Notes under the pieces: model-generated | What the model saw: only the letters and a program-made list of their open reading frames with translations | Databases searched by the model: none | What the model was told of the DNA's origin: nothing | In this document: positions 8,729 to 18,384 of the stretch, piece after piece | How the letters are laid out: the number at the start of each line of letters is the position of its first letter | Position numbering within the stretch: position 1 is the first letter of the stretch | Position numbers and translations under genes: made by a program | DNA from: JBGZFC01 sp964631255 | GTDB taxonomy: Bacteria; Bacteroidota; Bacteroidia; Bacteroidales; Dysgonomonadaceae | Reading direction: 5' to 3' | NCBI GenBank assembly: GCA_964631255.1 | Contig: CAZVWS010000003.1 | Coordinates: 1 to 64,000 of the forward strand | Length of the DNA: 64,000 nt

Positions 8729-9688
8729 ATGGAGAAAAGCAAGATAAATATAAAATCTGTTTGGGAAGTATTAAAAACTACTCTACAAGCGTTTTCGGAC
8801 GATGCCGTTACTCGTCTGAGCGCGGCACTTGCTTACGCCACGCTGTTTGCCATCGTACCATTTTTCTCATTGCTGATAGCTATCGGTACGTTTTTCGACC
8901 TAAATTTTGCCAACCAATTCTACGCCCAACTGGAACCCGTTGTAGGAGTTGAAGTGGTTACCCAAATCCAAAATATGGTACAAAATGCGTACACCGAAAC
9001 CGGCTCCACTTTGGCTACCATTATCAGTATCGGGATAATGATTTTTGGAGCAACCGCCATTTTTGCACAAATGCAGTCGTCGCTCAATACAATTTGGGGA
9101 ATAAAACCAAAACCAAAAAAAGGTTGGGTTAAGATGATTACCAACAGACTCCTCTCTTTTTCGCTGATTTTGGTTTTTGGATTCATTTTGCTTATAACGT
9201 TTTCGTTGACCGCTTTGATTAATAATTTCAGTTCGACACTCGCTGCAAGATATCCCGAAATAACCACCATTTTACTATCGAGCTTGGCAGTTGTTATCAA
9301 TATTTTTGTTACAACAGTAATTTTTATACTCCTATTCAAATTTTTACCCGATGCAAAAATAAAGTTCAAAGATGTGGCAGTAGGTGCGGTAGTTACCACC
9401 ATTTTATTCCTTTTAGGTCAATATGGCATATCCATGTATCTGAAACACAATAACTCTACATCGGTATATGGAGCTGCGGCATTTATCATTATTTTGCTTA
9501 CCTGGATTTATTACACTTCCATTATCATTTATGTTGGCGCAGAATTCACGAAAGCGTGGGCAAATAAAATGGGAAGTAAAATTTATCCCGACGAATACGC
9601 GGTTTCTACAAAAATAATTGAAGTACAAGACGACAAACCCATCGATACAATTAATAAAACTCAAATAGATAACTCAACAAAAAATTAA
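8729..9688 (+). CDS. YihY/BrkB family inner-membrane protein
   Basis: A 319-residue integral membrane protein of the YihY/virulence factor BrkB family, historically misnamed as ribonuclease BN; molecular function is not settled. About six hydrophobic segments are visible, roughly at residues 35-60, 95-115, 140-165, 180-205, 215-235 and 250-275. The family pattern is clear: an N-terminal RLSAALAYATLFAIVPF motif, the mid-protein FGATAIFAQMQSSLNTIW and the late YGAAAFIIILLTWIYY. The C-terminal 40 residues are hydrophilic and cytoplasmic. A small two-helix membrane protein follows after seven bases and is probably co-transcribed. Confidence 0.9.
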   Translation: MEKSKINIKSVWEVLKTTLQAFSDDAVTRLSAALAYATLFAIVPFFSLLIAIGTFFDLNFANQFYAQLEPVVGVEVVTQIQNMVQNAYTETGSTLATIISIGIMIFGATAIFAQMQSSLNTIWGIKPKPKKGWVKMITNRLLSFSLILVFGFILLITFSLTALINNFSSTLAARYPEITTILLSSLAVVINIFVTTVIFILLFKFLPDAKIKFKDVAVGAVVTTILFLLGQYGISMYLKHNNSTSVYGAAAFIIILLTWIYYTSIIIYVGAEFTKAWANKMGSKIYPDEYAVSTKIIEVQDDKPIDTINKTQIDNSTKN

Positions 9689-9695
9689 AAAGAAC

Positions 9696-9914
9696 ATGAA
9701 AACAGTTATTGGAATCATACTCATTGCAGTAGCACTATTTTTAGGATATTTAGGCTTAACAGGATTGCAAGAAAGCTCTGCAGCAATCAACTTTTTAGGC
9801 ATCGAGCTTAGAGCAGAAGACAGCGGCGCAAAAGAAGTAGCCATTGTTCAACTCATTGGAGCGGCACTTGCCTTGGTAGGCGGCATTTTCTTGGTTGGTG
9901 CGAAGAAAAAATAG
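9696..9914 (+). CDS. Small two-helix membrane protein
   Basis: A 72-residue protein with a hydrophobic helix at about residues 4-24, a short polar middle (about 28-48) and a second helix at about 50-67, ending in GAKKK. It starts seven bases after the YihY-family gene, so the two are likely one transcript. It resembles small DUF3185-like membrane proteins, but I am not certain of the family. Function unknown; a role beside the YihY protein is inference from position only. Confidence 0.7.
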   Translation: MKTVIGIILIAVALFLGYLGLTGLQESSAAINFLGIELRAEDSGAKEVAIVQLIGAALALVGGIFLVGAKKK

Positions 9915-10095
9915 TTTTTCCTATTCTTTCGCCAAAAAAAATCGGATAGAGCCGTCCAAATTTTGCCTTTGCTGAGCAGATTGCGCAAAACCACTATCTC
10001 GTTGCTACAAGTCACAAGTTTGTAGTGTAGGTGTCGTTTTTGCCGTAGATAAAAATATAACACTTTAAAAACTTTAAATCTATCTATCTTTTTAT

Positions 10096-10103
10096 TACTT
10101 TTG
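10096..10103 (+). promoter_or_regulatory. ftsK promoter -7 element
   Basis: TACTTTTG at 10096-10103 matches TAnnTTTG. It overlaps an in-frame TTG at 10101, which therefore cannot be the start codon, and supports the ATG at 10128. Confidence 0.6.
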
Positions 10104-10127
10104 CAAGGCAATTTGAAGCACCAACTT

Positions 10128-12656
10128 ATGGCAAAAACAGTAAAAAGAAAAAGAAGAAGCAAAACCTCCGCCTCATCCCGAGCAAAACAGATAAAAATAG
10201 CCAATTTTTTCAAAAGTGAAAGAGTACATTTCATTTTTGGAATCATTGTTGCTTTTCTGGGAATATTCGGGCTACTTGCAATCGTCTCTTTCTTCTTTAC
10301 CGGCGCAGCCGACCAAAGTTTGGTTGACAACAAATCTTTTTTTCAACTCATCAACGACAACGAAATCGACATTCAAAACTGGACAGGAGCCGGCGGTGCA
10401 TACATAGCGCAACATCTGGTCAACGGCTGGTTTGGTATTTTCTCTTCTCTCATTCCAATATTCATTATCTATTTGGGTTTGAAGTTGATGCATGTTTCAA
10501 ATACCCCTTTTATCAAAATGCTGTTTCTTACCGCTTTCACGCTGGTGGGAGGTTCTATCACGGCAGCCTTTATTTTGGGCAAGATTTTCCCTGCAAGCCA
10601 CATCAATTGGGGTGGAGTACACGGCAGCCAGATTGAAAAAATACTCGAGAGCACAATCGGTTGGCCCGGATTGGTATTGCTCATCATCCTTTTTATTACG
10701 GTTGTTGTATTGCTTTTCCGAAAAAGTTCCATGTACAAAATTCAGGATACGCTCGTGAAAAATAAACCCAATTTTGGCTCGCGCGAATCGGATAACAACG
10801 AAACGAAAGTTGCTTTGGAGGAAACAGTTACCAACAAGAAAAAAAGATTTTCTCTGTGGAGCGGATTGCAAAATTTGCGCCAAAAAATCCAAAGAAATAA
10901 ATTGGACGAAACAACCGACGAAGAAGCAGATTCTATTCCGGAAGCAATAGATACCAACCAAATTTCATCTACTACAACCGTCTCTCCACAACCAAAAAAA
11001 CAGGACATTGCGGCAGACGACAATTTTGAAATTGTTGTCCCAACCGACGATGAGGTTGCAGAAACAGGAACATCCAAACAAACAGAATTGCCCAATTTCA
11101 CAAACAATACGGATGAAAGCGAGGATGAATTGGGGTTGGAGCCGCAGGAAGATTACGACCCCAAAAAAGATCTTTCCACTTTTCAGTTTCCAACCATGGA
11201 ACTTTTGAAGGTGTACAACACCGGCAACAAAGCGGTGGATATGAACGAACAGAACGAAAACAAAGATAAAATTATTCGCACATTGCGAAACTATGGTATC
11301 GAAATTACTTCTATAAAAGCAACTGTTGGACCCACCATCACGCTCTACGAAATAATTCCGCAAGCCGGTGTTCGTATTTCTAAAATTAAAAACTTGGAAG
11401 ACGACATCGCTCTTAGCCTTTCGGCTTTGGGTATCCGTATCATCGCGCCCATGCCGGGCAAAGGCACCATTGGTATAGAAGTGCCAAACAAAGACCCGCA
11501 AATTGTATCGATGCAATCGGTTATTTCTTCCAAAAAATTCTTGGAATGCACCTACGATTTGCCTGTCGCTCTCGGAAAAACTATTACCAACGAGGTCTTT
11601 ATCTTCGACCTCACCAAAATGCCTCACTTGCTGGTAGCAGGTGCCACGGGGCAAGGTAAATCTGTTGGTCTCAACGCGATAATCACTTCGTTGCTTTACA
11701 AAAAGCACCCGTCGGAAATGAAAATGGTGCTGATTGACCCCAAAATGGTAGAATTCAACATCTACTCTACCATCGAAAAACATTATCTGGCAAAACTTCC
11801 CGACGAAGAAAAAGCAATTATTACCGACGTTACCAAAGTTACACAAACACTTAACTCGCTCACCAAAGAGATGGACGACAGGTACGAATTGCTCATGCGA
11901 GCCAAAGTTCGCACCATCAAAGAGTACAACGAGAAGTTCGTGAAACGCAGGCTAAATCCCAACAACGGACACCGTTTTCTGCCATACATCGTGGTGGTTA
12001 TCGACGAGTTTGGCGATTTGATTATGACCGCCGGAAAAGAGATTGAAATGCCCATCGCACGCATTGCCCAAAAAGCAAGAGCCGTGGGAATGCACATGGT
12101 TATAGCCACACAAAGACCAACAACCAATATCATCACGGGAACTATAAAAGCGAATTTCCCGGCGAGAATGGCTTTCCGTGTTACTTCTCAAATCGACTCT
12201 CGCACCATCTTAGATATGAACGGTGCCAACCAACTCATTGGCAGGGGCGATATGTTGTTTTCGCAAGGCAGTAACCTGATTCGTATTCAATGCGCGTTTG
12301 TAGATACACCCGAAGTAGAAGAAATAGCACAATATATTGGAAGCCAAAGAGGTTACGAAAATGCATTTGCATTACCGGAGGTAATAACCGAAGCGGGAAT
12401 AGATGCAAAAGGCAGTTTGGATGTGAACGAAAAAGACGTGCTGTTTGAAGAAGCTGCCCGACTTATCGTGGTGCACCAGCAAGGTTCAACATCGCTCATC
12501 CAACGTAAATTTAGTATTGGCTACAACCGTGCCGGTCGCTTGATGGATCAGATTGAGCAAGCCGGAATTGTGGGACCGACGCAGGGCAGCAAACCACGCG
12601 ACGTGTATATACAAGATGAATACTCGTTAGAAAAACTATTGGACTCGTTGCGATAA
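10128..12656 (+). CDS. ftsK: DNA translocase FtsK/SpoIIIE family
   Basis: Septum-located motor that pumps chromosome ends during division and activates dimer resolution. The 842-residue product has four hydrophobic segments in its first 210 residues (starting near 27, 105, 130 and 180), a low-complexity acidic linker to about residue 340, and the motor domain with Walker A AGATGQGKSVGLN and Walker B VVVIDEFGDL. The C-terminal gamma winged-helix domain (about residues 775-842, VVHQQGSTSLIQRKFSIGYNRAG) recognises orienting DNA motifs. The start follows the promoter described at 10096. A LolA gene follows 96 bases downstream, an arrangement common in this phylum. Confidence 0.96.
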   Translation: MAKTVKRKRRSKTSASSRAKQIKIANFFKSERVHFIFGIIVAFLGIFGLLAIVSFFFTGAADQSLVDNKSFFQLINDNEIDIQNWTGAGGAYIAQHLVNGWFGIFSSLIPIFIIYLGLKLMHVSNTPFIKMLFLTAFTLVGGSITAAFILGKIFPASHINWGGVHGSQIEKILESTIGWPGLVLLIILFITVVVLLFRKSSMYKIQDTLVKNKPNFGSRESDNNETKVALEETVTNKKKRFSLWSGLQNLRQKIQRNKLDETTDEEADSIPEAIDTNQISSTTTVSPQPKKQDIAADDNFEIVVPTDDEVAETGTSKQTELPNFTNNTDESEDELGLEPQEDYDPKKDLSTFQFPTMELLKVYNTGNKAVDMNEQNENKDKIIRTLRNYGIEITSIKATVGPTITLYEIIPQAGVRISKIKNLEDDIALSLSALGIRIIAPMPGKGTIGIEVPNKDPQIVSMQSVISSKKFLECTYDLPVALGKTITNEVFIFDLTKMPHLLVAGATGQGKSVGLNAIITSLLYKKHPSEMKMVLIDPKMVEFNIYSTIEKHYLAKLPDEEKAIITDVTKVTQTLNSLTKEMDDRYELLMRAKVRTIKEYNEKFVKRRLNPNNGHRFLPYIVVVIDEFGDLIMTAGKEIEMPIARIAQKARAVGMHMVIATQRPTTNIITGTIKANFPARMAFRVTSQIDSRTILDMNGANQLIGRGDMLFSQGSNLIRIQCAFVDTPEVEEIAQYIGSQRGYENAFALPEVITEAGIDAKGSLDVNEKDVLFEEAARLIVVHQQGSTSLIQRKFSIGYNRAGRLMDQIEQAGIVGPTQGSKPRDVYIQDEYSLEKLLDSLR

Positions 12657-12752
12657 AAAAGCATTGCCATACAAGCCACGCTTTTGGGTTATATTAAACT
12701 TTGTATCGATTTTTTCGTCTAAAAAAACAAACAAATAAAAAAACGGAAAATT

Positions 12753-13397
12753 ATGAAACAAATCACTCTCATCTTAACACTATTGTTCGTTACCCTTGCT
12801 GCACAAACGCAAGAGAGCTTTAAAGCAAAAGCCATTTTAGACAGAGCATACAATGCCTACACCGCATCTGAAGGTATCAAACTATCGTTCAAATTATATG
12901 TAACCGACTCCAATGGAGATGCCTACAGACCCGAAACCGGCACAGCCATGGTAAAAGGAGACAAATTCAGAATTACAACCAACTCGGTAGATACGTGGTT
13001 CGACGGTAAAACACAGTGGGTTTTGATAAAAGACGTGAACGAAGTAAATATTACCAACCCGACCAACGAAGAGGTTGCAACAATCAGTCCGTTGGCACTA
13101 TTGGGTATGTATAAAAACGGGTACACGCTCCGAAATCCGGTTTCAAAAACCATCAACGGAAAAAGTGCGCATGTCATCGAATTGATTCCGGCAAAAAGTA
13201 ACAAAGAGTTTGTATCGGTTTCGGTTGCTATCGACAAGAAAAGCAACACGATACTTCAAGTAAATTTGAAACTCAAAAACGGCATGACCAACAAAATAGA
13301 TATAACCAAATACATCGACAACTATAAATTTGCCAACTCCGATTTTGTTTTCGATAAAAACAAACACAAAGGCGTAGAAATTATCGATTTAAGATAA
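12753..13397 (+). CDS. lolA: LolA-like outer membrane lipoprotein carrier
   Basis: Periplasmic chaperone that ferries lipoproteins from the inner to the outer membrane. The 214-residue product has a signal peptide (MKQITLILTLLFVTLAAQTQ) and then the LolA beta-sheet fold: an early AYNAYTASEGIKLSFKLY strand region, a GTAMVKGDKFRI strand, and FDGKTQWVLIKD, all typical. Identification rests on this pattern and on its place directly after ftsK, where Bacteroidota usually carry lolA. Substrates in this window would include SusD, GldD and the lipoproteins at 30.2 and 56.8 kb. Confidence 0.85.
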   Translation: MKQITLILTLLFVTLAAQTQESFKAKAILDRAYNAYTASEGIKLSFKLYVTDSNGDAYRPETGTAMVKGDKFRITTNSVDTWFDGKTQWVLIKDVNEVNITNPTNEEVATISPLALLGMYKNGYTLRNPVSKTINGKSAHVIELIPAKSNKEFVSVSVAIDKKSNTILQVNLKLKNGMTNKIDITKYIDNYKFANSDFVFDKNKHKGVEIIDLR

Positions 13398-13509
13398 CTT
13401 ACACGACTGTTGAAATCCGGGCTATTGAATCGCTTTATCAACAAGAGAACAAAAAATCCGGCTGGTGGTTATCTTTTCTATTTACTGACGATAGAAAAAT
13501 ACAATAATA

Positions 13510-13541
13510 TTTCACATATAAAAAGAATAGTTGTACCTTTG
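13510..13541 (+). promoter_or_regulatory. trxB promoter
   Basis: TTTC at 13510-13513 and TACCTTTG at 13534-13541 are 20 bases apart. Start of transcription is expected around 13547, about 60 bases before the trxB ATG. Confidence 0.55.
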
Positions 13542-13560
13542 CAATTATTAATAAAATAAG

Positions 13561-13590
13561 CCTCCTCTTGCAAAAAAGAGGAGGTTTTTT
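13561..13590 (+). terminator. Intrinsic-terminator hairpin in the trxB leader
   Basis: CCTCCTCTT (13561-13569) pairs perfectly with AAGAGGAGG (13576-13584) and is followed by six T residues. It stands between the trxB promoter and its start codon, so it would attenuate trxB, or it ends readthrough from lolA 165 bases upstream. No alternative antiterminator fold is obvious. Confidence 0.7.
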
Positions 13591-13606
13591 AAACATAAAA
13601 CAAGTG

Positions 13607-14548
13607 ATGAGAAATAGAGTAAAATGCTTAATCATTGGCTCGGGACCGGCAGGATACACCGCGGCTATTTATGCTTCGCGAGCCAATCTGGAACCGCTAT
13701 TGTTTGAAGGAATGCAACCCGGCGGACAGCTCACTACCACTACCGAGGTAGAGAATTTTCCCGGTTATCCAGAAGGAGTTACCGGAGTTGAACTCATGGC
13801 AGACCTCAAGAAACAAGCCTTGCGCTACGGTGCCGAAATACTATCGGGAAGAGTTACAGCAGTAGATTTTTCCGGTCAGCCACACAAAGTTACCATCGAC
13901 AACGAAAGAGTGGTAGAAGCCGACACAGTAATTATTTCTACCGGAGCAACAGCCAAATACTTAGGACTCCCCGACGAAACAAAATATGCCGGACAAGGTG
14001 TATCGGCTTGCGCTACTTGCGACGGATTTTTCTATCGCAACAGAACCGTTGCCGTGGTTGGCGGTGGTGATACCGCTTGTGAAGAAGCAATCTATTTGGC
14101 AGGATTGGCAAAAAAAGTGTATCTGATTGTAAGAAAACCTTTTTTAAGAGCATCGCAAATCATGCAAGAACGGGTATTGGAAAATCCAAAAATTGAAGTG
14201 CTTTTTGAACACAACACGTTGAGCCTTTTCGGCGAAAACGGTGTAGAAGGTGCGCACTTGGTAAAAAGAATGGGCGAACCCAACGAAGAGAAAGTGGATA
14301 TTGCTATCGACGGTTTTTTCCTCGCTATCGGGCACAAACCAAATACCGATATCTTCAAAGATTACATCCAGCTCGACAACATGGGCTACATCAAAGTAGA
14401 TAATCCATCTTCCAAAACAAATATTCCCGGTGTGTTTGCCGCGGGTGATGTGGCAGACCCAAACTACCGACAAGCTATAAATGCTGCCGGAATGGGCTGT
14501 CGTGCCGCCATGGATGCCGAAAGATACATTACTGAGAAAAAATTATAA
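13607..14548 (+). CDS. trxB: Thioredoxin-disulfide reductase
   Basis: NADPH-dependent flavoenzyme that reduces thioredoxin. From the ATG at 13607 the product has 313 residues, the usual length. The FAD-binding motif GSGPAGYTAAIYASRA begins near residue 12, the redox-active pair is CATC in ACATCDGFFYR near residue 138, and the NADPH-binding motif GGGDTACEEA follows near residue 156. The FAD-contacting AAGDVAD motif is near the C-terminus. An in-frame TTG at 13568 is rejected because it falls inside the terminator-like leader hairpin. It likely reduces thioredoxin for the Tpx peroxidase at 8.1 kb. Confidence 0.97.
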   Translation: MRNRVKCLIIGSGPAGYTAAIYASRANLEPLLFEGMQPGGQLTTTTEVENFPGYPEGVTGVELMADLKKQALRYGAEILSGRVTAVDFSGQPHKVTIDNERVVEADTVIISTGATAKYLGLPDETKYAGQGVSACATCDGFFYRNRTVAVVGGGDTACEEAIYLAGLAKKVYLIVRKPFLRASQIMQERVLENPKIEVLFEHNTLSLFGENGVEGAHLVKRMGEPNEEKVDIAIDGFFLAIGHKPNTDIFKDYIQLDNMGYIKVDNPSSKTNIPGVFAAGDVADPNYRQAINAAGMGCRAAMDAERYITEKKL

Positions 14549-14935
14549 TCCGTTTTTTCTTTTTAAAAAGAAGATACATCACAGCTCGCACTTCTTTCGT
14601 TATTGCATCTTTAGCAATTACAAAAAACCATATATATTTATTTGATTCTCTATCGATTCATTCAATAGAGAATCTTTTTTGTTCGATGTAAAACAGTATT
14701 TTAGCGACGAAAATTTAACAATCGTAATAAATTATTGGTTTATTTCAAATAATTTATAAGCAAATTGTTGATTTTTCCGTTAATTTGTTTTTTATAATCA
14801 TAAAATTACACATCTTTGTAAACTTGATTTTAACAGATGTAATGCACCCGCAAATAATGTGTAAAAACATTACATTACAACACAGAAATAAAGAGAACTT
14901 TATAATAGACAGTTATTAATTAAAACCAAAAGAGA
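14549..14935 (+). other. Intergenic region before susC
   Basis: A 387-base AT-rich region without a gene. It contains the trxB terminator at 14644-14680, a promoter-like pair (TTTG 14784-14787 and CATCTTTG 14811-14818, one mismatch to consensus and a long 23-base spacer), and a 7-bp inverted repeat TGTAATG 14838-14844 with CATTACA 14868-14874 in the presumed susC leader. Confidence 0.5.
14644..14680 (+). terminator. trxB terminator
   Basis: GATTCTCTAT (14644-14653) pairs with ATAGAGAATC (14665-14674) and is followed by TTTTTT. It lies about 95 bases after the trxB stop. Confidence 0.85.
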
Positions 14936-17900
14936 ATGAAAAAGAGTAAATCTTCTAACTTTTAAGGTTAAGGACATTGGGCGCACTGTTTTTACTAAGC
15001 GCCATTGCCTTTCCTTTATTGGCGCAGACCATTACGGTTCGAGGAACGGTTACTTTAGGCAAAAACGAACCCATTATCGGGGCAACCGTGATAGTGGAAG
15101 GAAATGCCGGACAAGGAACCATTACAGACATCGACGGGAAGTACACACTGCCCGGTGTGCGAAGCAATGCCAATCTGGTATTCAGCTACATGGGTATGAG
15201 AACCCAGGTTGTCCCGGTAAACGGACGTACCACCATTAATGTAGCTATGGAAGAAGACAGCGAGATGCTGAGTGAAGTAGTTGTTACTGCACTGGGAATT
15301 ACCAAGCAAGCTCGATCTGTTGGATATGCGACAACCAGCGTTTCTACATCAGAAATTGAACGCATCAACGTTATCAACCCCATCACAGCCCTGCAGGGGA
15401 AAGTAGCGGGTCTCGACATCAACGTAACCGGTGCGTCGGGGGTTACATCCAGTTCTGCCATTACCATTCGTGGAGCAAAATCTATCGACAAAAACAACTC
15501 GCCGATATTTGTTGTGGACGGGATGATCATTCAAGAACCACTGCGTGGCGCACTGGAAGGAACCGACTGGGGCTCCCAGCTGAAAAACCTGAACCCTGCT
15601 GATTACGAAAGCGTTACCGTACTAAAAGGTGCGGCAGCAACTGCGCTATACGGTTCGCGTGGTGCAAACGGTGCTGTAGTAATTGTATCGAAAGGTGGTA
15701 CATACGGTAAAAAAGGTTTGGGGGTAGAAATTTCTCAAATCTTGGAAACTACCGACATCTACAAATCACCGATAGAATTGCAAAACGTGTATGGTGCCGG
15801 TACTCCAAACAACGGTTACGAAGGTGGATTTTTGGCAGATGGCTCTTTGCAGAGAACGTCGGTGAGTTTCGGTCCACGCATGGACGGCTCATTGGTAAAC
15901 CAATACATGCCAAACGGTGGTGTTGCCACACCATTTATTCCACATCCCGACAACTGGAAATCTTTGTATCAAGCCGGACTGAATAGCACAACCAACGTTG
16001 CTATTAATGGTGGAGGAGAAAATTCATCGTTCCGTGTATCGTATTCGTTCACAGACAACAATGGCGTTTTCAAAAGAAACAAATTCGACAGACACGCTAT
16101 CTCTTTCAGAGGTATTACCGACCTAAACAGAGTGTTTTCTATTGAGGCGGGTGTAAACTACGCATTTTCTCGCGCACAAAACGGTGCCAACCAAGGTGGT
16201 TGGAACTGGGGTGGAAACTTGGGTATGTTAAGTACATATTACACTCCGCGTAACATGGATATGGCTACTTACATCAGCTTGTATCGCGACCCTATTACGC
16301 ACGCTGTAGAAACAGAAACGCCATGGGGCGAATTGAGAGGTTATCTGCACGGTAGAGATATGAACCTATATCAACGTTCGGAGAATTCCATGCTTAGCAC
16401 GTTGACATTGAAAGCCAAAATTCATCCAAGATTGACTGCAAGCATCAAAGCCAACTACAACCACTACGCTATCTCCAGTCTCACGAAAGAATATGGTCCC
16501 GGAGCAAATTATGGTCCTACCGGTTCGGGTAAATATGGTAGATCAGGTAACATTTCCGGCTCGTACAACTTCCTGGGTTTGTTACAATCGATGAACAACA
16601 AAATTAATTTTGGTAGCGAAACTATCATTCTCGACGCCATGGTTGCAGGAGAAATATACGGAAATACCGGCTACAACGAATGGAAAAAAGAGACCAAAGA
16701 CGGATTGTTGATTCCGGCAGTATTTGCTTTCTCTAACTCGGTAGGAAAAATTGAACCGGAATATAAATACGTTTCAAGAAACCAATCGGCATTGGGTATT
16801 TCAACTATTTTGAACTTGTCTTGGAGAGAACAAGTATATTTGGAATTGACCGGACGCAACGACTGGCTTTCAACACTTACATTCCCTATCTACATGATAG
16901 CAGGTCAAAACAACTATTCTGTTTTCTATCCATCGGCCAACTTATCGTGGGTGTTCTCAGAATCATTTAAAGTACCGGCTTGGTTCTCGTTTGGTAAGTT
17001 GAGAGCATCTTTATCCCGAGTAGGTATGGGAACTTCGGCTTATGCAACAACCAAAGGATTTGGTGTATTTGCACAAAGTGCTCAATATGACCCCGACAGA
17101 ATAAACGTAATTGTGGCATCTCCAAACTTAGGAACTTTCTGGAACAGAAACTTAAAACCCGAAATTCAATCTTCATTGGAGTTGGGTACCGATTTGCGAT
17201 TCTTCAACGAAAGATTCAATATCGACTTCGCGTATTACAAAACCAACACGAGAAACCAAATTTTAGAAGTCGCTGCCGCAATCGAAACCGGAGCAGGCAG
17301 ACAGTTCATCAATGCCGGTAATATCCAGAATCAAGGAGTTGAGTTATCATTAGAAGCAACTCCTCTTCGCACAGCAGATATGCGTTGGACTATTGGTAGC
17401 AACTTCTCGTTGAACCGCGGTAAAATTATAAGCCTACACGAAGATATCAAAGAGTGGCAATTAATGGGTCAGTATGACGGTGGTCCTGAAATTTGGGCAT
17501 TTGAAGGAGGAGAATTTGGTGTATTAACTACCAGCTACAACAACGCCACAGGTACAGGTATTTACTATTTCAACAACGAAGATGACCCCAACGACCCGAG
17601 AAACGGCAAACCGGTAATCGACTATTTTGGTGCAGCCGGTACCCCGAACAGCGTGCCCGTTTACGGATATGTTACTACAATGGATAAAAATATCCCCGAC
17701 AGAGTAAGAGTTGGTAAAGTAGAAGCCGATTTCTTATTGAGTTTCAACACTTCCTTCTCTTACAAAAACTTCGATTTCTACGCGCTTATTGACGGACGTG
17801 TTGGTGGAAACTTCTTCTCAAACACTTATAAATATGCAGCTCCAATGGGGACACTGCAATCGACCTTGTATGGTCGCGATGCCGACAATGGAGGTTGGGC

Positions 17901-18372
17901 AAGAGTAAACTACAACGGAGAAACTGTTTACGACGCGTATCCATTGGATGGTGTGTTTGACGAAGGTGCAACCGCACCATTGGCAAGTGACCCATCTACA
18001 CGTATCGATGTTGGTGGTATGACATACGAAGAGGCCATCGGTTTAGGAATTCGCCCCATGCCTGCAAGTGCTTTCTACTATTACAACTACGGTTGGGGTA
18101 TGCCATCAGAATTGGGTATCCAGGATAACACTTGGTTTTCGCTTCGTGAAATTACCATAGGCTACCGTTTACCGGAAAATATTCTTAGTAAATTTGGTGC
18201 AAACTATTTCAGAATTGGTTTAACTGCACGTAACCTCGGTTATATCGTCAACAAATTGAAGGACGGTATGAACCCCGCTTCTATTTCGAGCAACAACCCG
18301 CTAACACCGCTAGATATTGGTGCTGTACCATTTGCTCGCACTTATGCCATCAATTTTACGTTAAGATTCTAA
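14936..18372 (+). CDS. SusC/RagA-family TonB-dependent receptor (start frameshifted)
   Basis: Outer-membrane importer that takes up oligosaccharides or other large nutrients together with its SusD partner, powered by TonB. The open frame from 14977 gives 1131 residues: a hydrophobic signal core GALFLLSAIAFPLLAQ, a carboxypeptidase-like regulatory domain (TVRGTV to about residue 90), the plug domain (about 105-220, with SSAITIRGAKSI and FVVDGM) and a large beta-barrel ending in aromatic F-TLRF. The only in-frame start is a TTG that leaves the signal peptide without its basic N-terminus. An ATG at 14936 encodes MKKSKSSNF and then meets TAA; one extra T in the TTTT run at about 14959-14963 would join it to the main frame. 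So the true gene is probably about 1145 residues and carries a single-base deletion or sequence error. Confidence 0.9.
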
Positions 18373-18384
18373 AAAGACAACATT

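Noticed and set aside
10965..11846. Open frame of 293 codons on the minus strand inside ftsK
   Set aside because: It is fully inside a clear ftsK frame, has a Phe/Val/Arg/His-rich random composition and no motif; a shadow of the real gene.
12657..12690. ftsK terminator (AAAAGC ... GCTTTT)
   Set aside because: The stem is only six pairs with a 17-base loop and a weak T-run; not convincing, and lolA may be co-transcribed.
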